DNA from: Medicago truncatula
Taxonomy: Eukaryota > Streptophyta > Magnoliopsida > Fabales > Fabaceae
Assembly: GCF_003473485.1 (NCBI RefSeq)
Contig: NC_053049.1
Coordinates: forward strand, 14,570,001-14,634,000
Length of the DNA stretch: 64,000 bases
Reading direction: 5' to 3'
A model generated the notes under the pieces. It saw only the letters and a program-made list of their open reading frames with translations, ran no database searches and had not been told where the DNA came from. Numbering within the stretch: position 1 is the first letter of the stretch; each line of letters begins with the position of its first letter. Of the stretch, positions 46,401 through 59,498 are shown in pieces. Position numbers and translations under genes: made by a program.

Positions 46401-48614
46401 CTCCTTATCACTTCCCCATTAAACCAACTAGCTCCCCCTCCTTGATCTATCGTCACTATGTCTTTCCACCATTTAGAAACATACCATGGCCAATTTACAT
46501 TTTCCACGTTCATCAAGTCTCCAATCTTTTCACCATACTTTTCTTTCAACACCTCTTTCCAAAGAGCATCTTCCCCTTGTAAAATTCTCCATCTCCATTT
46601 AGCCAAAAGGCTTAAATTAACAAGCTTTATATCCCTTACTACCAAGACCCCCTTTATCTTTCGGTTGACAAACCTTACTCCATTTTACCCAACTAATTTT
46701 CCTACCTCCTCCAACTCCTCCCCATAGAAACTCCCTTTCAAATCGAACCAACCTCCTCCACACCTTCACCGGAATTCTCAAGAAAGAAAGATAAAATATA
46801 GGAATTGCATTCAACACCGAATTAAGAAGCACTATTCTTCCTCCAAAACTCAAGAATTTATTCCCCCACGATATTAGCAAAATTTTCATATAAACTAAAG
46901 TACTCCTTTTTGAATCAATTAATGCAACAAATATGCTATATAGTATTATGCATAACTTAATAGAAGATATTCTTTTATGAGTTTCATCCTCCTATCCATA
47001 TATTCTCTCTGTCTAATTTAAGTGTCACACTAAGAGTATTTTTCCATCTCTGATTATTTGTCTCTTTAGAATACTATGACAGTTGAAAAATTTAACCACT
47101 ATTATAATGTAAAACATACTTTATATTTCTTATTAATGAATATATATAAAAGGGAAAATGATAAACTTATTGAAATGTTGTCCTATTTTTTGTTCTGAAT
47201 ACTCAGTTTTGTTACTATTTACTGTTATAGGCAGGTATGGTTGAATTTGTTGGGTTGATTAAGGTTAATGTTAGGAAAGGCACTCACCTAGCTATTAGAG
47301 ATGTAGTGACCAGTGACCCTTATGTCATCCTTTCTTTGGGACACCAAGTGAGTATTCTTATCTCCTAACTACTTGAAAAATATGAATGAAGTGGAGGAAA
47401 TGAAAAAGGTATAGTGTAACACTTTTAATGTTTCTTCTTGCAGTCGGTAAAAACACGCGTTATAAGGAACAATTTGAATCCAGTTTGGAATGAAAGTCTA
47501 ATGCTATCAATTCCAGAGAACATTCCTCCCCTTAAAGTGGTAAGTTCGATTGTTTTTCAGTTTCTGTTGATTTTTAAATCGTGTTAAGAGATCCAAAAGA
47601 GAAATCAAAACGGCACACTTTTTGCATAGTTTTAATTATGTGACCAAGTCTTTATATTTTTTATTTCTTTTAGCAAGTCTTTATATTTTTCTGTTTCTCC
47701 CTTCTTTTTTATTTTCAATGCTCCTTTCTTTTGGATTTGGATTCCCTTCATTCATGCAATCGGTGATCTGAAGTGTAAGATTAAGATCGGACAACTCACG
47801 TTCCGACTTTGGATTGTAGACCCGATCTTTATCCGATTCTTAAAAATTGGGTTGGGTCTAACTCAACCTTACAAAACATCACATCTGGAGCATGATCCGA
47901 GTGACCAAACATGTAGTTGATAGAGTTTGATACCATCTTAGAATTTGGGTAGGGTCTAATACGACCTTTACAAAACCGGCTCGTAAGGTAAGGGAAGTCT
48001 TCCACTTATAAACTCTTTTTCAGTTCAAAACTCATCCAATGTGAGATTTTAACACTTATGTCCAAATATCGGATTACAGTGTCAAACGTGTGATTCCTTG
48101 ACTGCAGAGAACCTCAATTCCTTTCTTTCCTCTTTATTCCTTTATGTGTAGCTCGTATTATAGAAGGGGAAAAAATAGATAGATGTTTCTTCTTACTAAT
48201 TTTGCTCTTGTACTTATGCCGATGCCGTTGTACTTTTGCTAGATGTCAATTTATCTCTTGTTGAAATTGTTTGATACATTTTAAATGGCGATCATGTTTG
48301 ATTAGATTTATTGTGTTTTCTTACATATGCAGCTTGTATATGATAAGGATACATTTTCAACTGATGATTTTATGGGCGAAGCTGAAATAGACATTCAACC
48401 ACTAGTTTTAGCTGCAATTGCATACGAGAAATCTACGGCCAACGAGTCCGTGCAGCTAGAGAAATTTGTAGAAAGCAGGGACAACACTCTTGTTAGAGAT
48501 GGTGTCATATCTCTTGAGGATGGGAAGATCAAACAAGAAATCTCAGTGAGACTACAGAATGTTGAGAGAGGTGTTCTTGAGATTGAGCTTGAGTGTGTTC
48601 CTCTAATTCAATAG
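43470..48614 (+). CDS. AGD11: ARF GTPase-activating protein with C2 domain (AGD11-like)
   Basis: Stimulates GTP hydrolysis on ARF GTPases in vesicle traffic; the C2 domain binds lipid, usually with Ca2+. Eight exons: 43470-43512, 43872-43956, 44083-44158, 44693-44856, 44946-45186, 47231-47347, 47444-47539, 48333-48614; 1104 bases, 367 residues, near the length of Arabidopsis AGD11. Every border is GT/AG and phases fit. The ARF-GAP zinc finger is C32-x2-C35-x16-C52-x2-C55 with arginine finger R60 (IHRSLGVH). The C2 domain starts at [12 protein letters not shown] (206) and has [11 protein letters not shown] and LNPVWNESL. The C-terminal [20 protein letters not shown] continues the C2 domain. 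Intron 5 (2044 bases) carries an antisense LINE; splicing across it is inferred from the clean flanking sites. The first exon is short, so the start is less sure. Confidence 0.93.
45225..46895 (-). mobile_element. 5'-truncated LINE in AGD11 intron 5, antisense to the gene
   Basis: Minus-strand frames give the end of a plant L1-type RT (46617-46889: [27 protein letters not shown]) and, after a one-base insertion near 46640, a long frame ([20 protein letters not shown] to the stop at 45503) with a zf-RVT domain ([20 protein letters not shown]). The 3' end points to a T-rich border at about 45217-45240. The missing N-terminal endonuclease and RT core show 5' truncation. TTTTTGAAT occurs at both borders and may be the target duplication. 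Only one frameshift in about 465 codons: a fairly young insertion. Confidence 0.85.
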
Positions 48615-48914
48615 CTTGGATAGAAAGTTAAGGGCCAGGAAGACTTTTATTAACATTTAGTTTTGGAACATATGTATCAGAAATATTAATCTGTTTTTTA
48701 GATTTTTCTGTCTCTTCTCCTCTTGTATATTCTATGATGTGACTTAAGAGAATTGTTCCTCTATTAAAGGTTCTTTTCCTGGGCTCTGAGTTACCTTGGT
48801 TTCCCAATTATACTTTCAAACATTTTTTTATGAAATAATTGAACATAACAATTTGGCAAGTTGATATTAAAAGGCTTATAAATGTATGAAAATAAGTTAG
48901 TATAATTAAACTAT

Positions 48915-49440
48915 GCCTCTTTGGGATGTAGAACAAGGAGATACTTTTATGTGGAACAAGGTATGGATCAGGTACAGGGCGATGAATTCACAATGATATA
49001 CTGGTGTATATGCTACAGTTGAAATGAAAAAGTTTGCGTGAATAGTGAGAAGCCGATGCAGGTATCTATCTGACTAGCGCGAGAATATCAACATGAGTGG
49101 CTGGGTGTGTGCAAGAATGACATGACTGACAGTGCAGGTAAGCATCACGTCATACAAGATCTGCTGAGATGAGGTGGGTTAAGCCGAATGAGAGAGAGTT
49201 AAAGGGCAATATCGATGTGGTGTCTTTCAACAACAAGGAAAATTCGAAATAGGAATCTGTTTGAGAAATGATAGAGGATAATATGTTGGAGCTAAGAGGC
49301 TGAGATGTATGGTCTTTTGGAGGCTATTATTTGGTTGCAAGAGCTAGGTGTCCAACGGATTACTATCGAGATGGATTGCAAGTCAGCAGTCGATGGCATC
49401 AACGGAAATCTACAAGACACAATTAAAGAATGTACACTTA
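48915..49440 (+). pseudogene. Decayed LINE scrap with RNase H
   Basis: Frames on the plus strand include RWVKPNERELKGNIDVVSF, the usual start of the plant LINE C-terminal RNase H, and AEMYGLLEAIIWLQELGVQR with EMDCKSAVDGIN, its middle. Stops and a frameshift separate the parts. It lies 300 bases downstream of the AGD11-like gene. Confidence 0.6.
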
Positions 49441-50108
49441 AAGCATATATAATATAAAATACAAGACAAAATAACATTAAAATGTTCACAAGTAATTTCG
49501 AAGTTATCATCCATGTAACAACTTATTCAAAATAACATTTCTACCTAAAGTTCCAATTCTGTTCAAGTGAAACTATCTTGGATATTTTAGAAACTCTAAT
49601 ATAACTCAATGCAGTTGAAACTTGAATCAAAGTTGGCATTCTATATAGTGGCTATAGAATAGTAAACAATCCGGATTTCTCAAATAATGCAATGTTTAGT
49701 AGAATCTTTATTCATTAACAACAGTTCAAATGTGAGCATTAAAGCAATAATGTGGATGTGCATTCATACATTTTTCTTATTCCGTGCATTATACAGGTAA
49801 AACATGCCAGTAACGATAGTACTTTCGTGTATATAAATACAAAAAAGATAAAGACAAAAACTGCTAACGTATTGGTAACATATTCATTAACTAATTTCCA
49901 AAATGTATAAGTATTCAGCCACTTGAGTGATTGTCTTGCTTATCATATACCAAAGTCGAATGAAGGAAACATACTAACATCATGGTTCAGTTCATGAGAT
50001 TAAGGGTTTGTATCTAGCTATTGAATTGATAAATATATATTATGCTTTAAAATCGAAGTTGCTTGTGCCTCGAACTCATCAAGATCAATATCATTATAGA
50101 ACTGATCA
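49441..50108. other. Intergenic DNA, nothing recognised
   Basis: AT-rich with no frame, RNA gene or repeat border I can support. Confidence 0.5.
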
Positions 50109-50433
50109 TCATATAGAACAGCTATAGATCAATTTCACAGATTCTTTCTTCGATTCATACTTGGAAAATGTCCAGAAGGATGCAAATCCAATCTTCTTTT
50201 GCGGCTTCTTATATCTGTCTCTGATTGGAAAACTAGTTGAAGGAACTGATTCTGAGGTCATCTGGTCGATACATACTGATTCTGATGTTGGATTAGCTGA
50301 ATGCCTGCTCTTTCCTGTCCGGAAACGACTCACTGTCTTGCCTGATGAATTACCACTTTCACCAATACTGGCTGCCATAGTGATAGAATACTTTGGCCCT
50401 CCACTAGTCGGTGTTTGACTGAGCAACAAACGC
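50109..50433 (-). CDS. Possible terminal exon of an unidentified gene
   Basis: A minus-strand frame of about 107 codons begins right after a good acceptor (CTCTGTTGCAG, ending at 50434) and ends in a stop at 50109. The translation is rich in S, T and K (TSFPIRDRYKKPQKKIGF). I do not recognise the family and could not find the upstream exons between 50434 and 53700. It may be chance. Confidence 0.3.
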
Positions 50434-51949
50434 CTGCAACAGAGCTCATTCTAACTATGCAATGACAACTATACTCATCTTCAATTTCATAGGTTATGAA
50501 TAACTATACTCCATGTGTAATTAATTTTTTTTCTACTTTAAAAAAGCTATTTGTAAATTAAATATTTAAGATATCCGTGCAGCACACGGACTTACATCTA
50601 AATAAAATAAATTCAAAAGTTCACCAAATTTTGCTACCAATACTCAATCAAACTCAAAGGTATCTAATAAGAATTTACCTAAAGATTTACAATGAAAAAT
50701 GTTTATCTGAATAACTTCTTTGTAACCAAAAAATACACTTTTATGTCTAACTCGGATGAACGTGACGGCTCATCTTAACATTAACGTGATACCTTCCAAG
50801 TAAACTTTATTATGGACATCTCAAAGAAGAATTAGAGACTTTTTCTTTTTGAAGGAGAAAAATTAGAGACTTAAACTTAGGTGTTGGCATCTTAATAATT
50901 TACTTTTTTGAAGAAATGTCCAATAAAATATTCTTTCGTCTTTTGAATTCTAAGTTTTCTAACCTGCGATTACTCAATAACTTGACGGGATTAGAAAGAG
51001 AGCCTAATATTACAAGTCTTGCATTTTTATTTTTATTTTGTTTAAGGATTAAAGTCTTGTATTGTATGTCAAACAAAGTAATACGAAAGACTTTGGCTCA
51101 AAAAATACATGTGAAATATGGAGTGAGTGATAAAAAAAAAGGGATAAAATACGATCCAATCAAAATTATCAATTCTAGTTTGTCAAAAAATTGCAATTCT
51201 TCTTTCAAAAAAAAAACAATTCTTTTTGTCAAACCCAACCAACTCTGCTTGAAAAAATTAATTTAGTTCAAATTCATAATTTAAAATTACAATTTTTAAA
51301 CTAACTTAAAAAAAACTTCTAGATTCAACATAGAAATCTTCAAATACTTCCATAGAAATAAGAAATTGACAATTTTCTTTGTAAATTCAATAAATTCATA
51401 AAGTCCTTATGTGAATCAAATCACTTCGATTTTGATTGGTTGAAGTTTAACCCAAAAAACCACATAACTAAACACTTCATTGTCAACACTGACACCCTTA
51501 TCATTGTCCGCAAATAGTAAACTAAAGATATTTGATAATTTTATCAAATATTTAAGGTTTATTTTTAAGCAACTAATACTAATTTTTCATTGGAAAGTTT
51601 GTTTCTAATTAAATAATTTTTGCAGGCCGAAATTAAACTTAGTACAAAAGATGTGGTTTTTTTAGGGGAAAAAGGTGTCCCATGTGAGAGAACGCTAGAG
51701 GGCAATGTTCCTAGTTTCTTAGTAATTGCTGAAACCGAAAGCTATAGTACATAGATATTCAACGTGATGGCATTGGTCTTCTCTACCTCCCTACTGGCTT
51801 GAAACTTGAAAAAGAGCCTCGTACCATAGAAAGTTGAACACAATATTCCGTGAAACATAAAGTGCTCGTACTACTAATAATTTATTTAATGTGTAGTCCT
51901 TAGTTTTGAGCAATAATCGTCTCAACTATGTGACATTAATGAACCCACT
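50434..51949. other. AT-rich DNA, nothing recognised
   Basis: Contains an open frame at 50916-51266 with low-complexity K/N/L composition, most likely chance in AT-rich DNA. Confidence 0.45.
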
Positions 51950-52070
51950 TGGGTTGACCTAGTTGTATTGGTTTGAGATCTGGGAGTGTGCTCCTTGAGA
52001 TCTCATGTTCGATTCTCTCTTGTGCCGTCTCATAACCCATAACGACATAAGCTAACAGAAGGAACACATC
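51950..52070 (+). repeat. Possible SINE
   Basis: GGGTTGACCTAGTTGTATTGG and CATGTTCGATTCTCTC stand at tRNA A-box and B-box spacing. No A-tail or target duplication was found. Confidence 0.35.
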
Positions 52071-53836
52071 GTTTGAAGTCATTCAATTTCATAGACTATT
52101 GACGTCGCAAAACACCCGACTCAAAATTTCAAGGGACAAGTTGAAGATTTACTCGTAGTAATTTGAAATGAAAAAAGATTAACTAAAGAAAGTAGATTAA
52201 ACATAGCAGTTACACGAACGAAAATACACAGATACTCGTTAACTTTTTTGAAGGAAGATACTTGTTAACTTATCATATGGTTATCCTCACTCCTTTTTCT
52301 TTGCCTTTTCAGCTTTAAATTCAACAATGTCTCATAAGCTATAGAGTGTTCATCTGTAGTTCCATCTGAAGCTAAAGATAAATAACATTCTAATCCAAAT
52401 TTTGTAAAGAAAAGACAATCATTTTCTGAACATGAATTTATAGAAATGCCGCATCGGTCTCGGCTGATAGCAAATAACACCGGTCTTCCTATCAACATGA
52501 CATGAACTGAATATGATGTTCATTTAGCATCACAAAATCACCGATAAATATCCCAACATCATGAAGGATACGTTATATTAGTGATGTTCTGCATATATTA
52601 GATAGATTTCCATACGTAGAACATGAGAGAATATAGGAACCAACATCTGTGAGCGAAAAATAACAACAAATGTTACATTGACACGGATATAAACACCAAA
52701 TACGACAATAACATCAACATATAGACACAGATAATAATTAAGTAATTAAAGTGATTAAATGTAACTATAAATCAGATTCATACACTATACACACCTTAAG
52801 TAATTGAAGTTTAATGTTGCATAGATCATTGGTAATTATCAACAATCAGTTGTTTGTTATTCCTTACTATCATCCATCATATCATATGACTAGTAGAAGA
52901 CACGCCGTCTCCACTAATTTTTTTTTTTTTTTTTTACGAAACGCCGTCTCCACTGATGAATTCAGTTATCACAGATATATGCACATATTGCATTGGAACA
53001 TGCAGGATTGAAGGTGTTCTGATCTTCAAGCCCTATGTGCTATCAAAAATCAAATGCAAGAAGACATAAGATAAACCAACTATAGAAATAAAGCACTAAA
53101 ACAACAAAGTAACAAACCACTCTCAATATAAATTTCAATGATCAATATTTGTAAATCCCTACAAGGGATCATATCATAATAACACTAAATATTTACATTC
53201 CCTTGATGAGAAACAGTCCTCAGCCCTCATCAGGAATGAACTACAACAGACATACACACTCAAACCCATTTATTCCTATAAGCACACTCTTGAACAACAA
53301 AAATCATGTTCAAGGAGCTGAAAACACCGTCAGCTTCAGCTCATCACACAAATCCTATATATCAAATAAATAAGTAAACACCAACCATATAAAATTCAAA
53401 GAGAGCTTTGAATCTTGATATAACCAAGGTTTTGAACTGCAGTCACATCACGATCCTTGCTTGATATTACAAATAATCATGGCAGCTGATGTGGTCTCAA
53501 TTGCAGTCATGGTCACATTGCAGCTGCATTGCAATCCTTGCTCGATATTACAACAAACTGTGACATGTGACAGCTGACATGGTCTCAATTGCAGTCTCGG
53601 TCATGTCGGCTGTCTAGATCGCAGACCTTTATTTAAAACCCTTGATAACCTTAACCAAAGACTTATCATCATCAACACCGCCACTGCCAACAACAACAAC
53701 GACACAAATTCATCAATCTTGATCAAATTATTTATCGACAACACCTAAAACCTTGCAAGCACGCATCAATAAACAAGCTGCAATTGCACAAAACACCAAC
53801 TACTATACTAATACACACATACATCGAAACAAATCC
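52071..53836. other. Intergenic DNA; right end is the 3' region of the glutaredoxin-like gene
   Basis: 53400-53630 contains two related stretches (GCAGTCACATC..., TGGTCTCAATTGCAGTC) forming an imperfect direct repeat. No gene recognised in the rest. Confidence 0.4.
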
Positions 53837-54610
53837 TCAAGAAATACAACAATTCGGACACCGAATCAATCCATTTTCATTACAAACCAAACACCTCTTC
53901 AACAACCCTTCATCCTCATCAAAAATCTTCTTACTTCCACAACAATTCCCACACGGCAAAAACCTAACACCACCGCAGCTCTCACAAACATACCCACCTT
54001 TCGTCTTTGGAAACCCCTCCAAAAGCTTCCCCAAATCACCAACCTCACAAAGCTGCTTTATCACCTCAGCACCACCCACATGATTCCCTCGAATAAAAAC
54101 CTGCGGCAACGTCACATTCTTCATACTCTTCTCACCCATCACACTCATCAATTCCTTCCTATAACAAATATCCATCGAGACATCTCGTTCATCAACCCAA
54201 ACCCTAAACCCTCTTAATATCATCCTAACCGCGTAACAATCCTCATATGTTCTTCTAATTCCACGTAAACTCGTGAAATAGACCACAATTCGATCTTCTG
54301 TACCGAGTAATTTAATAACCGGTACAGAATCAATTGATTTCGAAGATTTTAGCGATGAACCCGATGTTGATTCTGTTGATTTGAGGGTTTTTGATTTGAA
54401 AAGTGATCCTTGTTCTTGAGATGGTTTTGGTGGTTCGAAGACACTACAGAGCTTTTTAACAACATTGCCGCGAAGCGAAACGGTGCGTTCGAGGTTTTGG
54501 GTTTTTTGTGGCGGTTTTTCGTCGTTGTTTGTGTAAACCGTCGTAAAAGAACGGTTGAGGAATGAAGACCTAGACGACGTCGTATTCTTGTTGTTTCTGA
54601 TTTCTTCCAT
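53837..54610 (-). CDS. Glutaredoxin-like protein with C-terminal CxxC repeats
   Basis: Single exon, 257 residues. Residues 1-105 are a polar, serine-rich tail without clear domain. Residues 106-205 fold like glutaredoxin (RIVVYFTSLRGIRRTYEDC, TLPQVFIRGNHVGGAEVI with the TxP and GG glutathione-site motifs). The usual CPYC/CC active site is absent: the position reads SLRGIRRTYEDC, as in the plant family of At5g39865. Residues 206-257 hold four CxxC pairs (C209/C212, C220/C223, C240/C243, C251/C254), a DnaJ-like zinc-binding module. Thiol reductase activity is doubtful; iron-sulfur or zinc binding is more likely but unproven. The ATG at 54610 has good family context. Confidence 0.9.
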   Translation of the reverse strand: MEEIRNNKNTTSSRSSFLNRSFTTVYTNNDEKPPQKTQNLERTVSLRGNVVKKLCSVFEPPKPSQEQGSLFKSKTLKSTESTSGSSLKSSKSIDSVPVIKLLGTEDRIVVYFTSLRGIRRTYEDCYAVRMILRGFRVWVDERDVSMDICYRKELMSVMGEKSMKNVTLPQVFIRGNHVGGAEVIKQLCEVGDLGKLLEGFPKTKGGYVCESCGGVRFLPCGNCCGSKKIFDEDEGLLKRCLVCNENGLIRCPNCCIS

Positions 54611-55232
54611 CGACTCTGTTGTTTATGAAACAATAATCAAAATTTGAATCGGTAATTAATAATTAATAATAATTAATAAATTATTATTAATTTGTATTTA
54701 TTAATGTTACCTTGAGAAAGAGGGACGGTGGGTGATGATTATGTGGGGCGGCAGAGGATGATGGATGATAGTTGGGCGGTGGTTTCTATGATGGATACGA
54801 TACGGTGTCGTTTTGAGGATAGATTTTTTGATTTGTTGTTAGTTGTTTTTTGCTTGTTTGTGGTTTTTGTTATCTGGATTTTGGTTATTGCAGAGAGAGA
54901 GAGAGAGAGAGGTTGTTGAGAATTGAAATTGAGGGAAATGAAATGCGTTTGGGGAGGAAAGTTAGAGAGAGAGAGAGAGAGAAAATGTTTGTTTTGTTGC
55001 TTTTCACGTGAGTGAGAGAGAGAGACGTAGCCATGAAGCCAAGTATTTGTACTTTATGCAAAAGAATATTTAAATCATTAATTAAATCAAAAATTAAAAT
55101 AAAGTTATTTTATTTTGTATTTTAATTAATCCATTTGAATGTAATTAATATGCATTGAAGATATTCAATTATTTTAAGGATACATTTATGAATTGCTATG
55201 TTAATTAATAAATATGATAGTATTGTCGCATG
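54611..55232. other. Promoter region of the glutaredoxin-like gene with GA runs
   Basis: (GA)n runs at about 54893-54910, 54964-54982 and 55013-55023, a common feature of plant promoters and leaders (CT-runs on the coding strand). A CACGTG G-box stands at 55006-55011 (TTTCACGTGAG). Confidence 0.5.
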
Positions 55233-55315
55233 AACTTAGCTCAGTTGACAAGGACAATGCATAATATATACAAGGTTTAGAGTTCAATCTCTAGACACCA
55301 CCAAAAAAAATATGA
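55233..55315 (+). repeat. Probable tRNA-derived SINE
   Basis: GAACTTAGCTCAGTTGACAA (A box) and TTTAGAGTTCAATCTCTAG (B box) followed by an A-run. Short and diverged. Confidence 0.45.
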
Positions 55316-55524
55316 TGGTATTCTACCAAAAAAAAGTATTTGTCAAAAAAAATATATGATAATAAGTAAAGCCACGTTGAAAAATTGTTCAAATTAAGAT
55401 TTGAACTCAAAATTGTTGGACCCATTCGTTTTTATTTGGAACCCATTAATCACATGAAAGGAATGCTTGACTAATTGTCACAAGTTATGTTCTCCAACGA
55501 TAAATTTAAAAAAAAAATCCACAA

Positions 55525-55653
55525 ATCTTAACTCAACTGACAAAAATGTTGAAATTGTTAGGTCGGATGCTATGACCGGGGTTCGAACACGGTACCTCCA
55601 CTTATGTGTGAGTTTATAATGACTTTGTCATTCGTCTATCTACCAAAAAAAAA
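55525..55653 (+). mobile_element. tRNA-derived SINE, same family as 40914-41044
   Basis: ATCTTAACTCAACTGACAAA, GGGGTTCGAACACGG and TCGTCTATCTACC with an A-run at the end line up with the copy at 40914. More diverged, and no clean target duplication was found. Confidence 0.75.
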
Positions 55654-57186
55654 ATGTAAGAGGTAAACCATTTATATGCATATTAACAAACTCCTGGGGT
55701 TGTTAATTTTTGTAAATTTGTGGAAAGATTATATGATAATACCTTTTTCGATCTTATTTATAAAAAACAATTGATTTTTAAACATTAAATAATTGATGTA
55801 TTTGATATATATTATAGATCGGATACCTTAATGAATCTAAAATATCAATTATTTTTTTATAAATAAGACTGAAGGTAATAAACAGTAAACATAGAATATG
55901 GCATACAATGAGTGTTATGTCCAGCTGAAAGAGCTATATTTCGACAATATGGAGAGTCGGGGTTTTAATTCTGGTTGCAAAAAATGTTCACATTTAATAT
56001 TTAACAATCCTTCAAATATGAGTAACACTGGTGAAATACCAGAAAATATGGCCATTCTATCCTGGAAGATATGTTTTTTTGGGTGATAGGCTTGAGGATG
56101 CACCCAACTTTTTGGGTGTCCCAGTCATGTTTGGATCGTGTGGTGGGATTGGGAGAGAGTGGGGTTAATCACTCGAATCTTCTACTTTGTTTTGCTTGAC
56201 TTTTGATGATCACACACACCTAATGGGATTAGGATACCCCTTATTTTTTCGAAAAACCCAAAAGAGGTCCACTAGGTAGGCTTTTCCTTTGTCTTGGACA
56301 ACAATAGGACTACAGGGCCATAGCCATATGATCTTGTTTTCTGGATGGTTCTCCCTTTAAGAAATTCTAAATACAATTTAGTAGAATGTTAACAGGTGTT
56401 CTAAGGCATTGGGTAACACAAATTGATTTTGACATATATGATTTTTCGAGTAGAATTATAGCTTTTGAATTGATTTTAAATAAATTGATTTTGTACACAA
56501 AAGACCATTATTGATATATATTCATTTGTATGTGACAGACCATTGCTTCCATTACCTTATTCATCGATGATGGGAAAGTCACAAAGATCGTGTGTTGAAT
56601 CTTTGGCAGCCAAAACCAAGAGATTGTGGATCCAGCATTGGCAAGATTGTTCCATGTTTGATTTTTGTTTGTGGCAGCTAGAGGTTCAGAAGGATTATCT
56701 TCAATTTCATGTTTCAAAAGGATTTCTACTTACAAGTGAGTTGAATGTAAAATGTTTATGTTTGAATATATTTACATGAAAGTGAGATGAACAATAAATT
56801 TAAACGTAAAAATTACATAATCCATCACCGCAAAATCAAACATACACTAACGCTAGTATAAATAGCATCGGAAAAAGAAATGTAGTAAGATAGTAGTAGT
56901 AAGTTATTTTATCAATTAAGTATTATTTTTTGAATATGTAAATCTTTACTAATGGTTAGGAAAACCAGAACACAAGGTGTACCAAACTTGCCCAGCTAGA
57001 AGAAAAAACCTGATACAAAAGCACCAGAATCAGTAACCTGTATCAGTTACTACAATACACCATGAATTATTCTTCAAACTTCTCAATACAAAACATACAC
57101 CAGACCGAAGTATCTTGATTGAAACTCATACAATCACATAAGACAATTCCTGCCATGATAAATAGTGATTTGGAGATAAGCTTCAA
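55654..57186. other. Intergenic DNA, mostly unrecognised
   Basis: Small frames at 55898-56086 and 56543-56779 have no family features. 56720-56830 resembles 36750-36900 (GTGAGTTGAATGTAAAATGTT... ACAATAAATTTAAACGTA), so both may be diverged copies of one MITE. Confidence 0.4.
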
Positions 57187-57650
57187 TTAGCTAACTCCCC
57201 TGCAGAGACTGAAAGAAATACAACCACCTTTGCTACTTATCCTCCAAAACTGGTTTAGCAAGTCATTGACAAAGTTGAAAGCTTGCTTTGGATTCCTAAC
57301 AATAGGAGAAGGGTGGTCAATGTACTTAACTGCCCCCTCAACTTGCTTGAACACCAAGAATGGCAGAGATGGAGGCTCTAATTTGAGCACAAACATTGCA
57401 TAAAACAAGACCTCCGACTTTGAGAAATTAATAGATCGATCGATCACTTGCATGTTCAAAAGCAACTAGAACTCTCTACGCCGCTGCAGCTTCAAGAAAA
57501 TTAGCACCAAGACAAATCAAAGAATCGTCCACGAAGAAAATATGAGATTATGATAGGCGCACCTCTACATCAGAGTTCACTTGACCCAATTGATTGGCAA
57601 AACCAAGCTTAAATATAACTGTTTCAAGATAATCACTACAGACCATTTGT
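57187..57650 (-). pseudogene. Decayed LINE reverse transcriptase scrap
   Basis: Minus-strand frames read SHIFFVDDSLICLGAN, which matches the LINE RT catalytic motif (SHLFFADDSLLF) with V for A, then after a frame change INFSKSEVLFYAM (the usual INxSKSE) and SPIVRNPKQAFNFVNDL (the usual GRSKKxxFxFIKD). Frames are broken, so it is inactive. Confidence 0.6.
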
Positions 57651-58237
57651 TGTAGTGAACTATGTCAGTAGCAATGAAAGCATTATCCACAATTGATCTA
57701 CCACTGACAAAAGATTATTGCTCCTCAAAAACACAATAGCCAATAATCATGCCAAGTTTTGCACAAAATCTTCCATGAAATACCCTTATGATTTCACAAA
57801 ATCTTAGCCAATATCATGCCAAGTTTTGCACAATATCCTAACAAGAATCTATCCTAACGTTTTATTAAGATTAAATTGGAAAATGAAAGTGCCAGTGTCA
57901 GTGTGTGTCAATTGTCAATTGATTATGCATATTAGCAAAACCATTATCCTATTCTTTTTACTCTTCTGATTGTTTAACTATAATCTGTAACTTTCTAGTA
58001 ATATACTTATAAATCAAATCTATAAAATCAAACAAAATATATAAAATAAAACAGTAAAAATAAATCAACACTAAAATTACCCAAACATTACTCTTTCATT
58101 GAATTCAAATTTCAAATTCAGCTAAAAACTGAATATACATCAATCTAATTCACCATTAAACATTACGAAATAAACTAACATTCAAAATACACATAATTCA
58201 TAACCATAACCCTAAATCAACTTCTTCATCATCTTCT
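57651..58237. other. Intergenic DNA and 3' region of histone H4
   Basis: Contains a direct repeat of the phrase ATCATGCCAAGTTTTGCACA at about 57748 and 57813. No gene seen. The last 100 bases should be the H4 3' untranslated region. Confidence 0.45.
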
Positions 58238-58823
<586 letters not shown>

Positions 58824-59498
58824 GCACTTCCTTTGCTCAAACAGTCAAACTTTGAGTTCGGATACGTCTATTTTGGTCAAAAGTGTTTTTGCCAAAAGCT
58901 GGAGTTTTGGTTGATTTATGCTTTTTTTTTTTTTGGTTGCAAAGGAAAAGGAAAAAAACTAAGGCCTCACAAACCGAATACCATTAACATCAGCAATTAA
59001 AAGGGGGTTTAAATCTGTAGGGGGTTTCTACAAACTGTAAAGTCGACATTATTTTTAGCACCCGTCTTCGCAAACTACTCTGCACAAGAATTATCTTCGG
59101 AATAGATGTGAGATACATGCACCTGCCAATTACGTTGCAGTAGCTTACGGTAATGAGATTGGTTGATATATGCTTACCAATAAATAAAAAATTGGAAGTT
59201 TTATTTTTATAAGATATTTTTTTATTTTGTTTCAAAGATGCTTTTTTTTTTTTAAAGATGCTTAAATGAATTGTTTTTTGTAATTACTTTTATCATTCAC
59301 GGTTATAATAACTAAATTTATTTATCAAAATGTCGGCAAAATAAAAATTAACTTTTTTAAATTAAATCTTTTAAATACACTTCAATTTACAAACGTACTA
59401 TAAAACCCTTTAAAAAAAAGCTCCCTTATTAAAAAAAAAAAAAAAAAAATTTAGAAGAAAAAGGGTTGATGCATACGACAACATCAACTCAAATACAT
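58824..59498. other. Intergenic DNA, nothing recognised
   Basis: The part around 58960-59170 (CAATTACGTTGCAG, ACTCTGCACAAGAATTATC) may be a faint LINE RNase H trace on the minus strand, but it is too short to call. Confidence 0.4.

Noticed and set aside
52265..52498. 77-codon minus-strand frame
   Set aside because: Somewhat protein-like but no splice partner, no motif and no link to the exon-like frame at 50109 that I could show.
53753..54217. Plus-strand T/N-rich frames opposite the glutaredoxin-like gene
   Set aside because: Antisense shadows of the real gene.
54728..54919. 63-codon frame upstream of the glutaredoxin-like gene
   Set aside because: Starts in the promoter and runs into a GA microsatellite; no family.
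56508..56779. Overlapping frames on both strands
   Set aside because: No motifs on either strand; probably chance or an old repeat.
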